A DNA stretch of 64,000 nt from an uncultured Clostridia bacterium (lineage in GTDB: Bacteria > Bacillota > Clostridia > Christensenellales > UBA1242), in assembly GCA_944381135.1 (NCBI GenBank), contig CALWJY010000001.1, positions 1 to 64,000 of the forward strand, read 5' to 3'. How positions within the stretch are numbered: the first letter of the stretch is position 1; the number at the start of each line of letters is the position of its first letter. This document shows positions 35,782-43,795 of the stretch, piece by piece. The notes below the pieces were generated by a model, which did no database searches, was not told where the DNA came from, and saw only the letters and a program-made list of their open reading frames with translations. Position numbers and translations under genes: made by a program.

Positions 35782-36348
35782 ATGGATGAAATGGTGGCGG
35801 AAATTTTTGAAAATTTGAAACAAGATTTGGAAAAAGCATATTCTCACCAACAGAATGAATATCTTGTTATAAGGGCGGGCAGAGCCAACCCACACATCTT
35901 GGACAAGGTTATGGTGGAATATTATGGTGTGCCAACTCCAATTGTGCAAATGGGCACAATCACGGTTTCAGAAGCGCGCATTTTGAACATCAATGTTTGG
36001 GACGCATCACAAATCAAGAATGTTGAAAAAGCAATTTCGCAATCTGACATTGGAATCACTCCAACCGATGATGGAAAAACAATCAGACTTGTTTTCCCAA
36101 TGTTGACGGAAGAGCGCAGAAAAGAAATTGTCAAAAATGTCAAAAAGATTTGCGAGGAAACCAAAATTGCCATGAGGAATGCACGCCGTGACGCACTTGA
36201 CATGCTGAAAGACCTCAAAAAAGACAGTGCAATTTCTGAAGATGAATTTTCGTCTTACGAGAAAGAGGTTCAAAAGCAAATTGACAAATACACTGACATG
36301 GCTGAGAAACAGGCAGAAGACAAAGAAAAAGAGGTTATGACCGTTTGA
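35782..36348 (+). CDS. frr: ribosome recycling factor
   Basis: A 188-aa RRF that splits post-termination ribosomes with EF-G. Domain I residues RAGRANPHILDKVMVEYYG and the C-terminal helical hairpin EERRKEIVKNVKKICEE are diagnostic. Length equals the family norm (185). AAAGGAG lies 11-12 bases before the ATG; a second in-frame Met three codons on is possible. First gene of the frr-uppS-cdsA unit. Confidence 0.97.
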   Translation: MDEMVAEIFENLKQDLEKAYSHQQNEYLVIRAGRANPHILDKVMVEYYGVPTPIVQMGTITVSEARILNINVWDASQIKNVEKAISQSDIGITPTDDGKTIRLVFPMLTEERRKEIVKNVKKICEETKIAMRNARRDALDMLKDLKKDSAISEDEFSSYEKEVQKQIDKYTDMAEKQAEDKEKEVMTV

Positions 36349-36503
36349 TTTTTGGTTTTAATTGATTTTAGGTCAAAATTCAAAAAACGCAAAATGTCCG
36401 CTTTGTTGTGCGTTTTGTTAATGTTTTCCTTTGTTCTTGCCATTTCAAACTTAAAAACAGCCAAAGAAGCAACCAACAAAAGACCGATATTGAAATTTTT
36501 TAG

Positions 36504-37220
36504 GTGGATATGTTCAGAAAAAAGAAAAAAAACTTAATAAAATTGCCAACTCACATTGCTTTCATCATGGATGGAAATCGCAGGTGGGCGGTTGCGCGTG
36601 GGCTTAACAAGATGATTGGGCACAAACAAGGCGCAATTGCAATGAAAAACATCATTGAAACGCTCATGAAAATTAAAGAAATCAAATATGCTTCATTTTT
36701 TGCTTTTTCAACAGAAAATTGGAACAGAGACAGGCGAGAGATTGACTATTTGTTTGATTTGATTTATAATTTTGTTGAAGACAATGAGGAAAAATATAAA
36801 AAAGAAAATGTGAAAGTTGTTGTCATGGGTGACCTTTCGCGTTTTCCACAGAAATTGCAAGACATTTGCGTTCGTGCCATGAAAGAAACTGAAAACAACA
36901 CCGGACTTGTTGTCAATTTGGCAATGAACTATGGCGGAAGAGACGACATTGTGCACGCGGTCAACAAATTGATTGAAAGCGGTGAAAAGAAAGTGACAAT
37001 TGAAAATTTGCAGAAAAATTTATATTCTTTCCCGGCTCCAGACATAGACCTTTTGATTCGAACCAGCGGAGAGATGAGAATTTCAAATTTTATGCTTTTT
37101 CAAATGGCATACAGCGAACTTTATTTCACAAAAACTTTCTGGCCAGATTTTGATGAAAAATGTCTGCAGAAAGCACTTGTTGAATTTTCAAAACGAAACA
37201 GAAGATTTGGAGGAACATGA
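36504..37220 (+). CDS. uppS: isoprenyl transferase (undecaprenyl diphosphate synthase)
   Basis: A 238-aa cis-prenyltransferase making the lipid carrier for wall synthesis. HIAFIMDGNRRWAVARG carries the catalytic Asp and Asn, with FFAFSTENWNR and the C-terminal IRTSGEMRISNFMLFQ and ELYFTKTFWPDF. The Gly usual in MDGNGRWA is Arg. Start is uncertain: GTG at 36504 or ATG at 36510; AGGTGG lies only two bases before the ATG. The stop overlaps the cdsA start. Confidence 0.95.
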   Translation: MDMFRKKKKNLIKLPTHIAFIMDGNRRWAVARGLNKMIGHKQGAIAMKNIIETLMKIKEIKYASFFAFSTENWNRDRREIDYLFDLIYNFVEDNEEKYKKENVKVVVMGDLSRFPQKLQDICVRAMKETENNTGLVVNLAMNYGGRDDIVHAVNKLIESGEKKVTIENLQKNLYSFPAPDIDLLIRTSGEMRISNFMLFQMAYSELYFTKTFWPDFDEKCLQKALVEFSKRNRRFGGT

Positions 37221-38182
37221 TGAAAAACAGAATCTACACATCCATTGCAATTGTCATCACATTGGTGCTTTTGTTTGTGCTTAAAATTTATGTGAGCGAC
37301 TATTTCTTTGATGCGTTCTTTGCAATCATTGCGTGCATTGCAGCGTTTGAAATGTCGAGACTTTTGACAAAAATTGGAAAATATAACTTTCAACTTGTTG
37401 CAATTGCATTTCCAACGCTGCTTTTGGTTGTCAATTTGGTGGGAGTGCATTTCACCACTGTGACGGGTGACATTTTTGTGTTTCTTTACACAATTTTGGC
37501 TGACATTGGTGTGGCAATTTTGATGTTTTTGGGTGTGTTTTTGTTTGGACTTTGTCGAAAAAAGAAAACTTTGCATGAAATTGGCGTCAGAAACCTTACA
37601 AACATTTCTGTTGCTGAATTTTCAATCAAAAAGGCGCTGAACACTGCAATCACTTTCATCTATCCAGCATTTTTGTTCTTGTTTTTCAATTTTCTCAACC
37701 ACTTCAACATTATGCCACTTGGAAAACTGACGGACATTGGTTCAAATGTCAGCGTTTTTGTGCTCATCACAGCGCTCATCATTCCGATGATTACTGACAC
37801 TTTTGCAATGCTGACAGGTTCTTTGATTGGTGGCAAAAAATTGTGTCCAAAAATCAGTCCGGGAAAGACAATTTCGGGTTCAATTGGCGGTGTGCTTTGG
37901 TGCGTGCTTTTTGGCGCGTGTGTGTATTTGATTTTCGGTTGCATTGAAAGTTTTGCTCCATTCATGGAAGTTTTTCCAATTTGGGCATATCTCATCATTG
38001 TTTTCATTGGCTCTTGCGTGGCACAGGGCGGAGACCTTTTTGAATCGGTCATCAAACGCCGTGCGGGTGTTTCTGACAGCGGAAAAATTTTGCCAGGACA
38101 TGGCGGAATGCTTGACAGGATTGATTCCTACATCTTTATGTCGCCATACATTTTGCTTGCGTTCTGGATTTTCACTCTTTGA
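37217..38182 (+). CDS. cdsA: phosphatidate cytidylyltransferase
   Basis: A 321-aa membrane enzyme forming CDP-diacylglycerol from phosphatidate and CTP. It has about eight TM helices and the signature GDLFESVIKRRAGVSDSGKI then LPGHGGMLDRIDSYIF at the C-terminus. A cytoplasmic loop of about 30 residues (FGLCRKKKTLHEIGVRNL) lies near 115-140. GGAGG sits just before the ATG at 37217 in the uppS end. In the usual order dxr follows; here a 248-base gap leads straight to rseP. Confidence 0.95.
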   Translation: MMKNRIYTSIAIVITLVLLFVLKIYVSDYFFDAFFAIIACIAAFEMSRLLTKIGKYNFQLVAIAFPTLLLVVNLVGVHFTTVTGDIFVFLYTILADIGVAILMFLGVFLFGLCRKKKTLHEIGVRNLTNISVAEFSIKKALNTAITFIYPAFLFLFFNFLNHFNIMPLGKLTDIGSNVSVFVLITALIIPMITDTFAMLTGSLIGGKKLCPKISPGKTISGSIGGVLWCVLFGACVYLIFGCIESFAPFMEVFPIWAYLIIVFIGSCVAQGGDLFESVIKRRAGVSDSGKILPGHGGMLDRIDSYIFMSPYILLAFWIFTL

Positions 38183-38430
38183 TGAATTTTGTCTCAAATT
38201 GCGGGTTTGACAAATTTGATTTGCTTTGATTTGCCCTTTCGTTATATTTGCGTCATAAATGCTGAAAATGTGGAAACTCTAAGAAAAGGCGTCTGAATTT
38301 GAAAATGAATTCCTTAAAAATTTTTTGATTTGAATTCTTTTTGAATTTAAAATCTTTGAAATTGGAATCGAAAAATCAAATCGAAAAAATGAAACGAAAG
38401 ACCAACACAAGTGTTTAAAAGGTTTTTGTT

Positions 38431-39561
38431 ATGATTGTTGTTTACATTTTGCTTGCCATAGTCATTCTGCTTTTCATGGTGCTTATCCATGAATTTGGAC
38501 ACTATGTTGCAGGCAAAATTTTGAAGTTTAAAATCACAGAATTTTCTGTTGGTTTTGGCTTTCCAATCTTCACGCGAACGAGCAAGAAAACGGGCGAAAA
38601 ATTTTCGCTCAGAATTTTTCCATTGGGTGGATATTGCTCTTTTGAAGGCGAGGACGACGAGGGAGAATCTTCTTCTCCAACAGCATTCAACAATCAAAAG
38701 CCTTGGAAAAGAATCATTGTGTTTTTGGCGGGCGTGACAGCAAACTTTTTGACAGCCATAATTTTTTCTTGGATTTTGCTTTGCACAATTGGATATGATG
38801 TTCCGCAAATTGCGCGTTTCAATCAAGTCTACACAAATCCATATCAAGTTGGAGATGTCATCACTCACATTGAGGGACAAAAAATTGATTTTGCATTTGG
38901 CGGAAATTTTGTTGACCTTGTCACAAGTGAAAAACAGACGGCTTTGGCGCAGTATAGAGAGCAGTATGAGGCAAATGGCAACAGTCTTGAGGGCGTTGAG
39001 GCTTCCTATACATTTGAAATGACTGTCAAGCGTGACGGAGAACTTCAAAATTTGACAATCACAATCTATCCTGTTGTTGAAGTCAACAGCACGAATGGTG
39101 AAGAATATGTAAATGTCTATACAGGGCTTGAAAGCGCGGAGGGTGAAGACCCTTGCACAGTTGCATATGTCTATGACGCATGGTCGGGCTTTTGTCGTTC
39201 GTTTGAAATGGCATTTGGCTTTGCTTGGGTGGTTCTGAAGAGCCTTTGGATGCTCATTACATTTCAAATTCCAATCACGGAAATGGGCGGAACAATTGCC
39301 ACAATTTCCACAATTGCAACCATGGCGTCACAAAGCATGTCCTACATTTTGGTTTTCATCCCGCTGATTGCGGCGAATTTGGCGGTGTTTAATGTCTTGC
39401 CGTTTCCGGCGCTGGACGGCTCGCATGTGCTTTTCACAATCATAGAGTGGATTCGAGGCAAGCCAATTAATCGAAAAGTTGAGAGCATGATTCACTTTGT
39501 CGGGCTTTGCATTTTGTTTGGTTTTGTGATTATTGTGGACATATTGCATTTTGTCCTATGA
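38431..39561 (+). CDS. rseP: RseP-type site-2 metalloprotease with PDZ domain
   Basis: A 376-aa intramembrane zinc protease of the RseP/RasP family that cuts anti-sigma factors and leftover signal peptides. TM1 contains HEFGHYVAGKIL (about 21-25). A PDZ region follows TM2 (about 125-220), and the third ligand motif NVLPFPALDGSHVLF is near 323. There is no good Shine-Dalgarno site before the ATG. Upstream gap 38183-38430 shows no gene. Confidence 0.95.
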   Translation: MIVVYILLAIVILLFMVLIHEFGHYVAGKILKFKITEFSVGFGFPIFTRTSKKTGEKFSLRIFPLGGYCSFEGEDDEGESSSPTAFNNQKPWKRIIVFLAGVTANFLTAIIFSWILLCTIGYDVPQIARFNQVYTNPYQVGDVITHIEGQKIDFAFGGNFVDLVTSEKQTALAQYREQYEANGNSLEGVEASYTFEMTVKRDGELQNLTITIYPVVEVNSTNGEEYVNVYTGLESAEGEDPCTVAYVYDAWSGFCRSFEMAFGFAWVVLKSLWMLITFQIPITEMGGTIATISTIATMASQSMSYILVFIPLIAANLAVFNVLPFPALDGSHVLFTIIEWIRGKPINRKVESMIHFVGLCILFGFVIIVDILHFVL

Positions 39562-39582
39562 TTTTTGAATGATGATATGAAT

Positions 39583-39612
39583 AAGGAACGGCGAAATGAC
39601 CGTTCTTTTTTT
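39583..39612 (+). terminator. terminator after rseP
   Basis: AAGGAACGG and CCGTTCTT pair around an eight-base loop, followed by a T run. Confidence 0.85.
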
Positions 39613-39744
39613 AATAAAACTTTTTTATGTAAATTTTCAAAGTTTACAAGAGAGGATGATGTCGTGTCAAGTTTGTTTTTGGTTTGCTTTCTTTTCTGAG
39701 AAGTGATTGTTGTTCTGTGCATTTAAAATTAATTTCATATGTGC

Positions 39745-39779
39745 TTGACAAATTTTCAAGTTTGACATAAAATTGTTGT
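39745..39779 (+). promoter_or_regulatory. leaderless promoter of PolC-like exonuclease
   Basis: A consensus TTGACA at 39745-39750, a 17-base spacer, TAAAAT at 39768-39773 and six bases to the ATG at 39780. The clearest leaderless arrangement in the window together with miaB. Confidence 0.75.
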
Positions 39780-41312
39780 ATGAATTTCCAGCAAGAGTTT
39801 GCCACAAAGTTTGGCGAAAAATATCCAACACTTCAACTTAAAAGCGTTGCGGTCAAGAAAAGCACAGGGGCGTTTTTCATCACTTTTTTATATCCATCCA
39901 CCGACACAGAACTTTCTGATGAGCAAAAAAGCGAAATCACGCAGTGGATTTGCCAATTTTTGAAACTTGAAAATCTGCAAGTCAGAGTCAAGTTTATGCG
40001 TGTTTTTGTGGAAGAAAGGCTGATTATGAAGTCGGTTTTGTCTTTCTTTGAAAACAAATATAAATTGATTTCAACCTATCTTTCTGAGAAAAGTTTTCAA
40101 ATCAAAATCACACCAATTGATGTTCAGATTGGAGTTGAGGTGAGTTCGAGACTTTTTAATTTCTTCGTGGAGCACAACATTTCGGCAGAACTTTCAAAAC
40201 ATCTTAAAGACAACTTTTTGGTGGATTTTGTTGTGGAACTTCATGAAAATGCCAACTTGGTTGATGAAGTGGACATCGACAATGTCCAAATGAAAACGAA
40301 ATATAAAATTGTTCACAGATATAAAGTTGACATCGTGAAAGAGATTGTAGGCAAAGACATCAATCCGACACCAGAATTTATTTCTTTCATTAAACAGCCA
40401 AAAAATTCGGTTATCGTTGCAGGCTTTGTTGACAAACTTGAACGTCGAGATTTCATCATCAAAAAAGGCAAACGCGAAGGTCAACAGAAAGCATATTTCA
40501 GTTTCAAAATTGATGACGGAAAAGGCAAAATGGACTGCATTTTCTTCTGTGCAAAAAAATATGAAAAAGTGATGGACTCTTTGGAAGACTGCATGTTTTT
40601 GCTTTTGCGCGGGGATGTCAGACTGAACCAAATGGGCAAACTTTGCCTTTATGTTGATAAAATTGCTTTGGCAAGTCGAACGGAAGAGCCTCAAGAAATC
40701 ATAAAACCACAGAAGAGTTATGATGGAAAAGTGGTTGAGGTTGAAAAACTGACCGCCATGGAACAAGACAGCATGTTTGAGCACAAAAACAAATATAACG
40801 CCAAAATTATGGGTAAAACAATTGTGGTGTTTGACATTGAAACGACAGGGCTTGACACAAATTCCGACCAAATCATCGAACTTGGTGCTGTGAAATTGGA
40901 AAATGGAAACATTGTCGAAAAATTTTCCACTTTTGTCAAACCAACAATACGAATTCCGTTTGCTGTTGTTGAACTGACAGGAATCACGAATGAAATGGTG
41001 GAAGATGCACCACCAATTGAATTTGTCATCAAAGATTTCTATGACTTCACGCGCGGATGTGTTTTGTGTGGACATAATGCAATTGAATTTGACATCAAAT
41101 TCATCAGGCGCGAGGGGGCAAATTTGGGACTTAATTTTGACAATGAAATCATTGACACCATGAATGAGGCTCGTGTTTCAAGGCTTAAAATTTCGCGTTT
41201 CAATTTGGCAACAGTTTTGCGAGCTTTGGGGTTGACAAACGAAGGGGCTCACCGTGCGTGGAACGATGCTTACGCAACTGCTCAGGTGCTTTTGAAACTA
41301 AACGAAGCTTGA
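39780..41312 (+). CDS. PolC-like protein: N-terminal, OB and DEDDh exonuclease, no polymerase
   Basis: A 510-aa protein at the position where Firmicutes carry polC (rseP-polC-rimP-nusA). Residues 1-200 resemble the PolC N-terminal domains. About 208-300 is an OB fold (SVIVAGFVDKLERRDF ... FSFKIDDGKGKMDCIFF). The exonuclease occupies 345-510 with all DEDDh residues: Asp352 and Glu354 in FDIETTGLD, Asp438 in HNAIEFDIKF, His491 and Asp496 in HRAWNDAYA. The PHP segments that flank the exonuclease in PolC, and the whole polymerase, are missing. The stop is followed by repeats, not by out-of-frame polymerase sequence. It could be a proofreading or repair nuclease acting with DnaE; that is inference. 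Confidence 0.88.
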   Translation: MNFQQEFATKFGEKYPTLQLKSVAVKKSTGAFFITFLYPSTDTELSDEQKSEITQWICQFLKLENLQVRVKFMRVFVEERLIMKSVLSFFENKYKLISTYLSEKSFQIKITPIDVQIGVEVSSRLFNFFVEHNISAELSKHLKDNFLVDFVVELHENANLVDEVDIDNVQMKTKYKIVHRYKVDIVKEIVGKDINPTPEFISFIKQPKNSVIVAGFVDKLERRDFIIKKGKREGQQKAYFSFKIDDGKGKMDCIFFCAKKYEKVMDSLEDCMFLLLRGDVRLNQMGKLCLYVDKIALASRTEEPQEIIKPQKSYDGKVVEVEKLTAMEQDSMFEHKNKYNAKIMGKTIVVFDIETTGLDTNSDQIIELGAVKLENGNIVEKFSTFVKPTIRIPFAVVELTGITNEMVEDAPPIEFVIKDFYDFTRGCVLCGHNAIEFDIKFIRREGANLGLNFDNEIIDTMNEARVSRLKISRFNLATVLRALGLTNEGAHRAWNDAYATAQVLLKLNEA

Positions 41313-41387
41313 CTCGAAAACTGCGCTGTTTGCTCATTTTTGGCATTTCATGCCAAAAAGCATCGCTCTGACGCTTGTTTTCGAGTC
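41311..41387. repeat. structured intergenic repeat, module A copy 2
   Basis: Outer arms GACTCGAAAAC (41311-41321) and GTTTTCGAGTC (41377-41387) pair perfectly. Inner hairpin TTTTTGGCAT-TTC-ATGCCAAAAA lies at 41337-41359. It starts within the stop codon of the PolC-like gene, just as copy 1 starts at the rlmH stop. Confidence 0.8.
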
Positions 41388-41388
41388 A

Positions 41389-41431
41389 TCGCGCCAGACG
41401 AAAATCTCACTGACGTTGCGATTTTGCGCGA
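41389..41431. repeat. structured intergenic repeat, module B copy 2
   Basis: TCGCGC (41389-41394) pairs with GCGCGA (41426-41431); inside, AAAATC (41401) pairs with GATTTT (41420). A further stem CTCTCTT/AAGAGAG (41432-41462) follows. Confidence 0.7.
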
Positions 41432-41488
41432 CTCTCTTGCGAAGAATGAGATTCTAAGAGAGATGGTGTTTTTTTAGAAAGTAGCACT

Positions 41489-41565
41489 GCCACAAAACCG
41501 CGCTGTTTGCTTATTTTTGCCATTTCATGCCAAAAAGTTTCGCCCTGACGCTTGTTTTCGGTGGC
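41489..41565. repeat. structured intergenic repeat, module A copy 3
   Basis: GCCACAAAAC (41489-41498) pairs with GTTTTCGGTGGC (41554-41565) with a two-base bulge. The core AAAACCGCGCTGTTTGCT and GACGCTTGTTTT match copy 2; the inner hairpin has one mismatch. Confidence 0.7.
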
Positions 41566-41639
41566 ATTGCCACAATTTAAAGAATGCAAATTAAAAGGGG
41601 TTCAAAAAAATTCTTAAATTTTTGGGAAAAGGAATGACC

Positions 41640-41735
41640 AAGCATTTTCCGAGTGCTTGCGAAAAGCAAGCCGAGTTTGAGCGCGGGTCATAACGCGGTC
41701 GCGACTCTCCTATCGAAGTGGGAGATTCTAAGAAA
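41640..41735. repeat. diverged relative of module B
   Basis: Hairpin GCTTGC-GAAAA-GCAAGC (about 41655-41671), then GCGACTCTCCTATCGAAG and GGGAGATTCTAAG, matching the tail of module B copy 2. Confidence 0.55.
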
Positions 41736-41768
41736 AAGATGTGTGTTTTAAAAAGTGGCACTGCCACC

Positions 41769-41940
41769 ATCACTCTGAGCAAAGCCCGTTGTTTTGAACT
41801 TATATTTGTCACCCTGAGCGAAGTCGAAGGGTCTCATGGTGATTAAAAAGGAAAGAGATTCTTCGACACAGCCTGTCGGCTGGCTCAGAATGACGAAGAA
41901 AATTGCCGAATGTCATTCTGACCGAAGTGGAAGAATCTCG
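41769..41940. repeat. cluster of CACCCTGAGC-type repeats
   Basis: Four units: 41769-41790, 41808-41835, an inverted unit at 41856-41894 (AGATTCTTCGACACAG...GGCTCAGAATGAC) and 41912-41940. Adjacent direct and inverted units can fold on each other. Confidence 0.75.
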
Positions 41941-42028
41941 GACTACACTTAAGGTGGCGGTGGAGCACTAATTTTTAAAAAAAACACAAAATTGTTATAA
42001 TAAAATTTTTAATTTTTTGAAAAAATCC

Positions 42029-42057
42029 TTGCTTTTTATGATTTTTTGGGTTATAAT
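42029..42057 (+). promoter_or_regulatory. rimP-nusA-infB operon promoter
   Basis: TTGCTT at 42029-42034, a 17-base spacer and a perfect TATAAT at 42052-42057. Transcription should begin near 42064, just upstream of the leader hairpin. Confidence 0.75.
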
Positions 42058-42074
42058 GTTTATATCTTGACATT

Positions 42075-42098
42075 GGAGGGGGCATTTTTGCCTCCTCC
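42075..42098 (+). promoter_or_regulatory. leader hairpin of rimP-nusA operon
   Basis: GGAGGGGGC and GCCTCCTCC form a nine-base stem (one G-U) with a six-base loop, about 10 bases after the predicted start of transcription. No T run follows, so it is not a simple terminator. The 5' arm contains an anti-SD-like purine tract and the 3' arm could alternatively pair with the rimP GGAGG site at 42129. Confidence 0.55.
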
Positions 42099-42138
42099 TT
42101 GTGTTAAAAAGACATTTTTGCAAAAAATTGGAGGAAAA

Positions 42139-42597
42139 ATGGCAAAGATTAAACAAATTTGTGAAGAAAAACTTAAGAGCGTGGTTGAGGAAATGGGCTA
42201 TGAACTTGTGGACGTGGACTATGTCAAAGAGGGCAGTGGAATGAGCCTTATTTTCACCATAGACAAAGATGGTGGCGTGAATGTTGACGATTGCGAACTT
42301 GTCAGCAAACAACTTGACCCAATTCTTGATGAAATCAACCCAACGGAAGACAAACCTTATACACTTGTGGTTTCATCTCCGGGTCTTGACAGACCACTTA
42401 AGACGGACAGAGATTTGAAACGCAATTTGGGCGAAGAAGTTGAAGTGACTCTCTTTGCAAAACTTGACGGAAAGAAAAAGTTTGTTGGAGTTTTGGAAAG
42501 TTTTGACGAGAAGAATATCACTTTGAAAATGGAAAAAGAAAGCAAGACATTTGAGAGAGAAAAAATTGGCTCAATCAAACTTGTCATCAAATTTTAA
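42139..42597 (+). CDS. rimP: ribosome maturation factor RimP
   Basis: A 152-aa protein needed for 30S assembly. VEEMGYELVDVDYVKEGSGMSLIFTID, CELVSKQLDPILDE and VSSPGLDRPLKTDRDLKRNLGEEVEV are the family signature; the C-terminal Sm-like domain follows. The start at 42139 has GGAGG seven bases upstream; earlier in-frame ATG codons fall in the leader hairpin. First gene of the rimP-nusA-ylxR-ylxQ-infB operon. Confidence 0.96.
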   Translation: MAKIKQICEEKLKSVVEEMGYELVDVDYVKEGSGMSLIFTIDKDGGVNVDDCELVSKQLDPILDEINPTEDKPYTLVVSSPGLDRPLKTDRDLKRNLGEEVEVTLFAKLDGKKKFVGVLESFDEKNITLKMEKESKTFEREKIGSIKLVIKF

Positions 42598-42607
42598 GGA
42601 GAAGAAA

Positions 42608-43795
42608 ATGGTTAATAAAGATTTTTTCAAGGCACTTGACGACCTTGAGGCAGAAAGAAAAATTGATAAGGAAACTTTCATTCAGACACTTGAAACCGCT
42701 TTGACATCTGCATACAAAAAGATGTATGGCGAGGCAAAATCTGCAATGGTGAAACTCTATCCAGAGCGCAACACCATCAAGATTTATTCCTATAAAACTG
42801 TTGTGGAAGAGCCAGAAGATTTGGACAAAGAAATTTCACTTGCTGACGCACGACAAATCAAGAAGTCATATAAGGTTGGCGACATTGTTGCAGTTGAAGA
42901 AAGTACGAAGGATTTTGGAAGAATTGCGGCTCAAACAGCAAAGCAAGTTGTTATGCAAAAATTGCGCGAAATGGAACGCCAAAATGCTGCAAGCGAACTT
43001 GCTGAAAAAGAAGACGAACTTTTGACAACCGTTGTCAAACGCATTGACGGAGACAATGTGTATGTGCAAATTCCGGGCACAAACACTGAGGGTGTCATGA
43101 TGAAAAGCGACCAAATTCCTGGTGACAAATTTAATGTTGGCGACAGAGTTAAAGTGTATGTCAAGAAAATTAAGGACAGTTTCAAAGGTCCACAAATTCA
43201 AGTTTCAAGAAGCAACATTGGATTCCTTAGAAAATTGTTTGAACTTGAAATTCCAGAGGTTGCAAGCGGAGATGTTAAAATCAAAAACATTGCGCGAGAC
43301 CCGGGAAATCGTGCCAAAGTTGCAGTTTTCACTGAAAAACAGAATGTTGACCCAATTGGCGCTTGCGTTGGAAACAGAGGAAGCAGAATCAACACAATCA
43401 TCAACGAACTTAACGGCGAGAAGATTGATTTGGTGGAATATTCTGACGACCCACTTGAATATATTGCAAGAGCGCTCAGCCCAGCGAAAGTGCTTTCTGT
43501 TGAGACAAATGACAGTTTGAACATGTCTCAAGTGATTGTTCCTGATGACAAACTTTCACTTGCAATTGGAAAGAGCGGACAAAATGTCAGACTTGCAGCA
43601 AGATTGACAGGGTGGAAGATTGATGTCAAACCGGAAAGCTATCTTAAGCCTGCCGAAACATCTCAAAGTGAAGAGACGGAATATGAACTCACCGAACTTT
43701 CAGACGACACATCGTTTGATATGGGCGACTTGGAAGAACTTGAGCCAATTGAAAATGAATTTGGAGAGTTGGAAGATTTAGATGACAAAGAATAA
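42608..43795 (+). CDS. nusA: transcription termination/antitermination factor NusA
   Basis: A 395-aa NusA: an RNA-polymerase-binding N-terminal domain (1-130), S1 domain (about 135-200), and KH1-KH2 (about 200-345, with DPIGACVGNRGSRI and LAIGKSGQNVRLAARLTGW). An acidic tail of about 45 residues closes it. It lacks the C-terminal repeats of E. coli NusA, as in other Firmicutes. GGAGAAG precedes the ATG 10 bases after rimP. The stop overlaps ylxR by 14 bases. Confidence 0.98.
   Translation: MVNKDFFKALDDLEAERKIDKETFIQTLETALTSAYKKMYGEAKSAMVKLYPERNTIKIYSYKTVVEEPEDLDKEISLADARQIKKSYKVGDIVAVEESTKDFGRIAAQTAKQVVMQKLREMERQNAASELAEKEDELLTTVVKRIDGDNVYVQIPGTNTEGVMMKSDQIPGDKFNVGDRVKVYVKKIKDSFKGPQIQVSRSNIGFLRKLFELEIPEVASGDVKIKNIARDPGNRAKVAVFTEKQNVDPIGACVGNRGSRINTIINELNGEKIDLVEYSDDPLEYIARALSPAKVLSVETNDSLNMSQVIVPDDKLSLAIGKSGQNVRLAARLTGWKIDVKPESYLKPAETSQSEETEYELTELSDDTSFDMGDLEELEPIENEFGELEDLDDKE

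Larger units (their letters stand above)
41313..42138. other. 826-base repeat-rich gap before rimP
   Basis: It holds two module A copies, module B and a diverged relative, several CACCCTGAGC-type repeats in both orientations (41769-41940), about 50 bases of plain AT-rich sequence, and the rimP-nusA promoter with a leader hairpin. Short ORFs here consist of repeat sequence and are not credible genes. Confidence 0.8.

Noticed and set aside
36352-36537. 61-aa ORF with a hydrophobic stretch between frr and uppS
   Set aside because: No ribosome-binding site, overlaps the uppS start in another frame, and has no recognisable similarity.
40194-41075. 293-aa antisense ORF inside the PolC-like gene
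   Set aside because: A His/Phe/Asn-rich reverse-frame shadow; the plus-strand frame has intact catalytic motifs and a strong promoter.
41313-41460. Possible tRNA or tmRNA fold in the hairpin-rich gap
   Set aside because: No T-loop GTTCRA motif, no acceptor-stem CCA end and the stems repeat elsewhere as a family.
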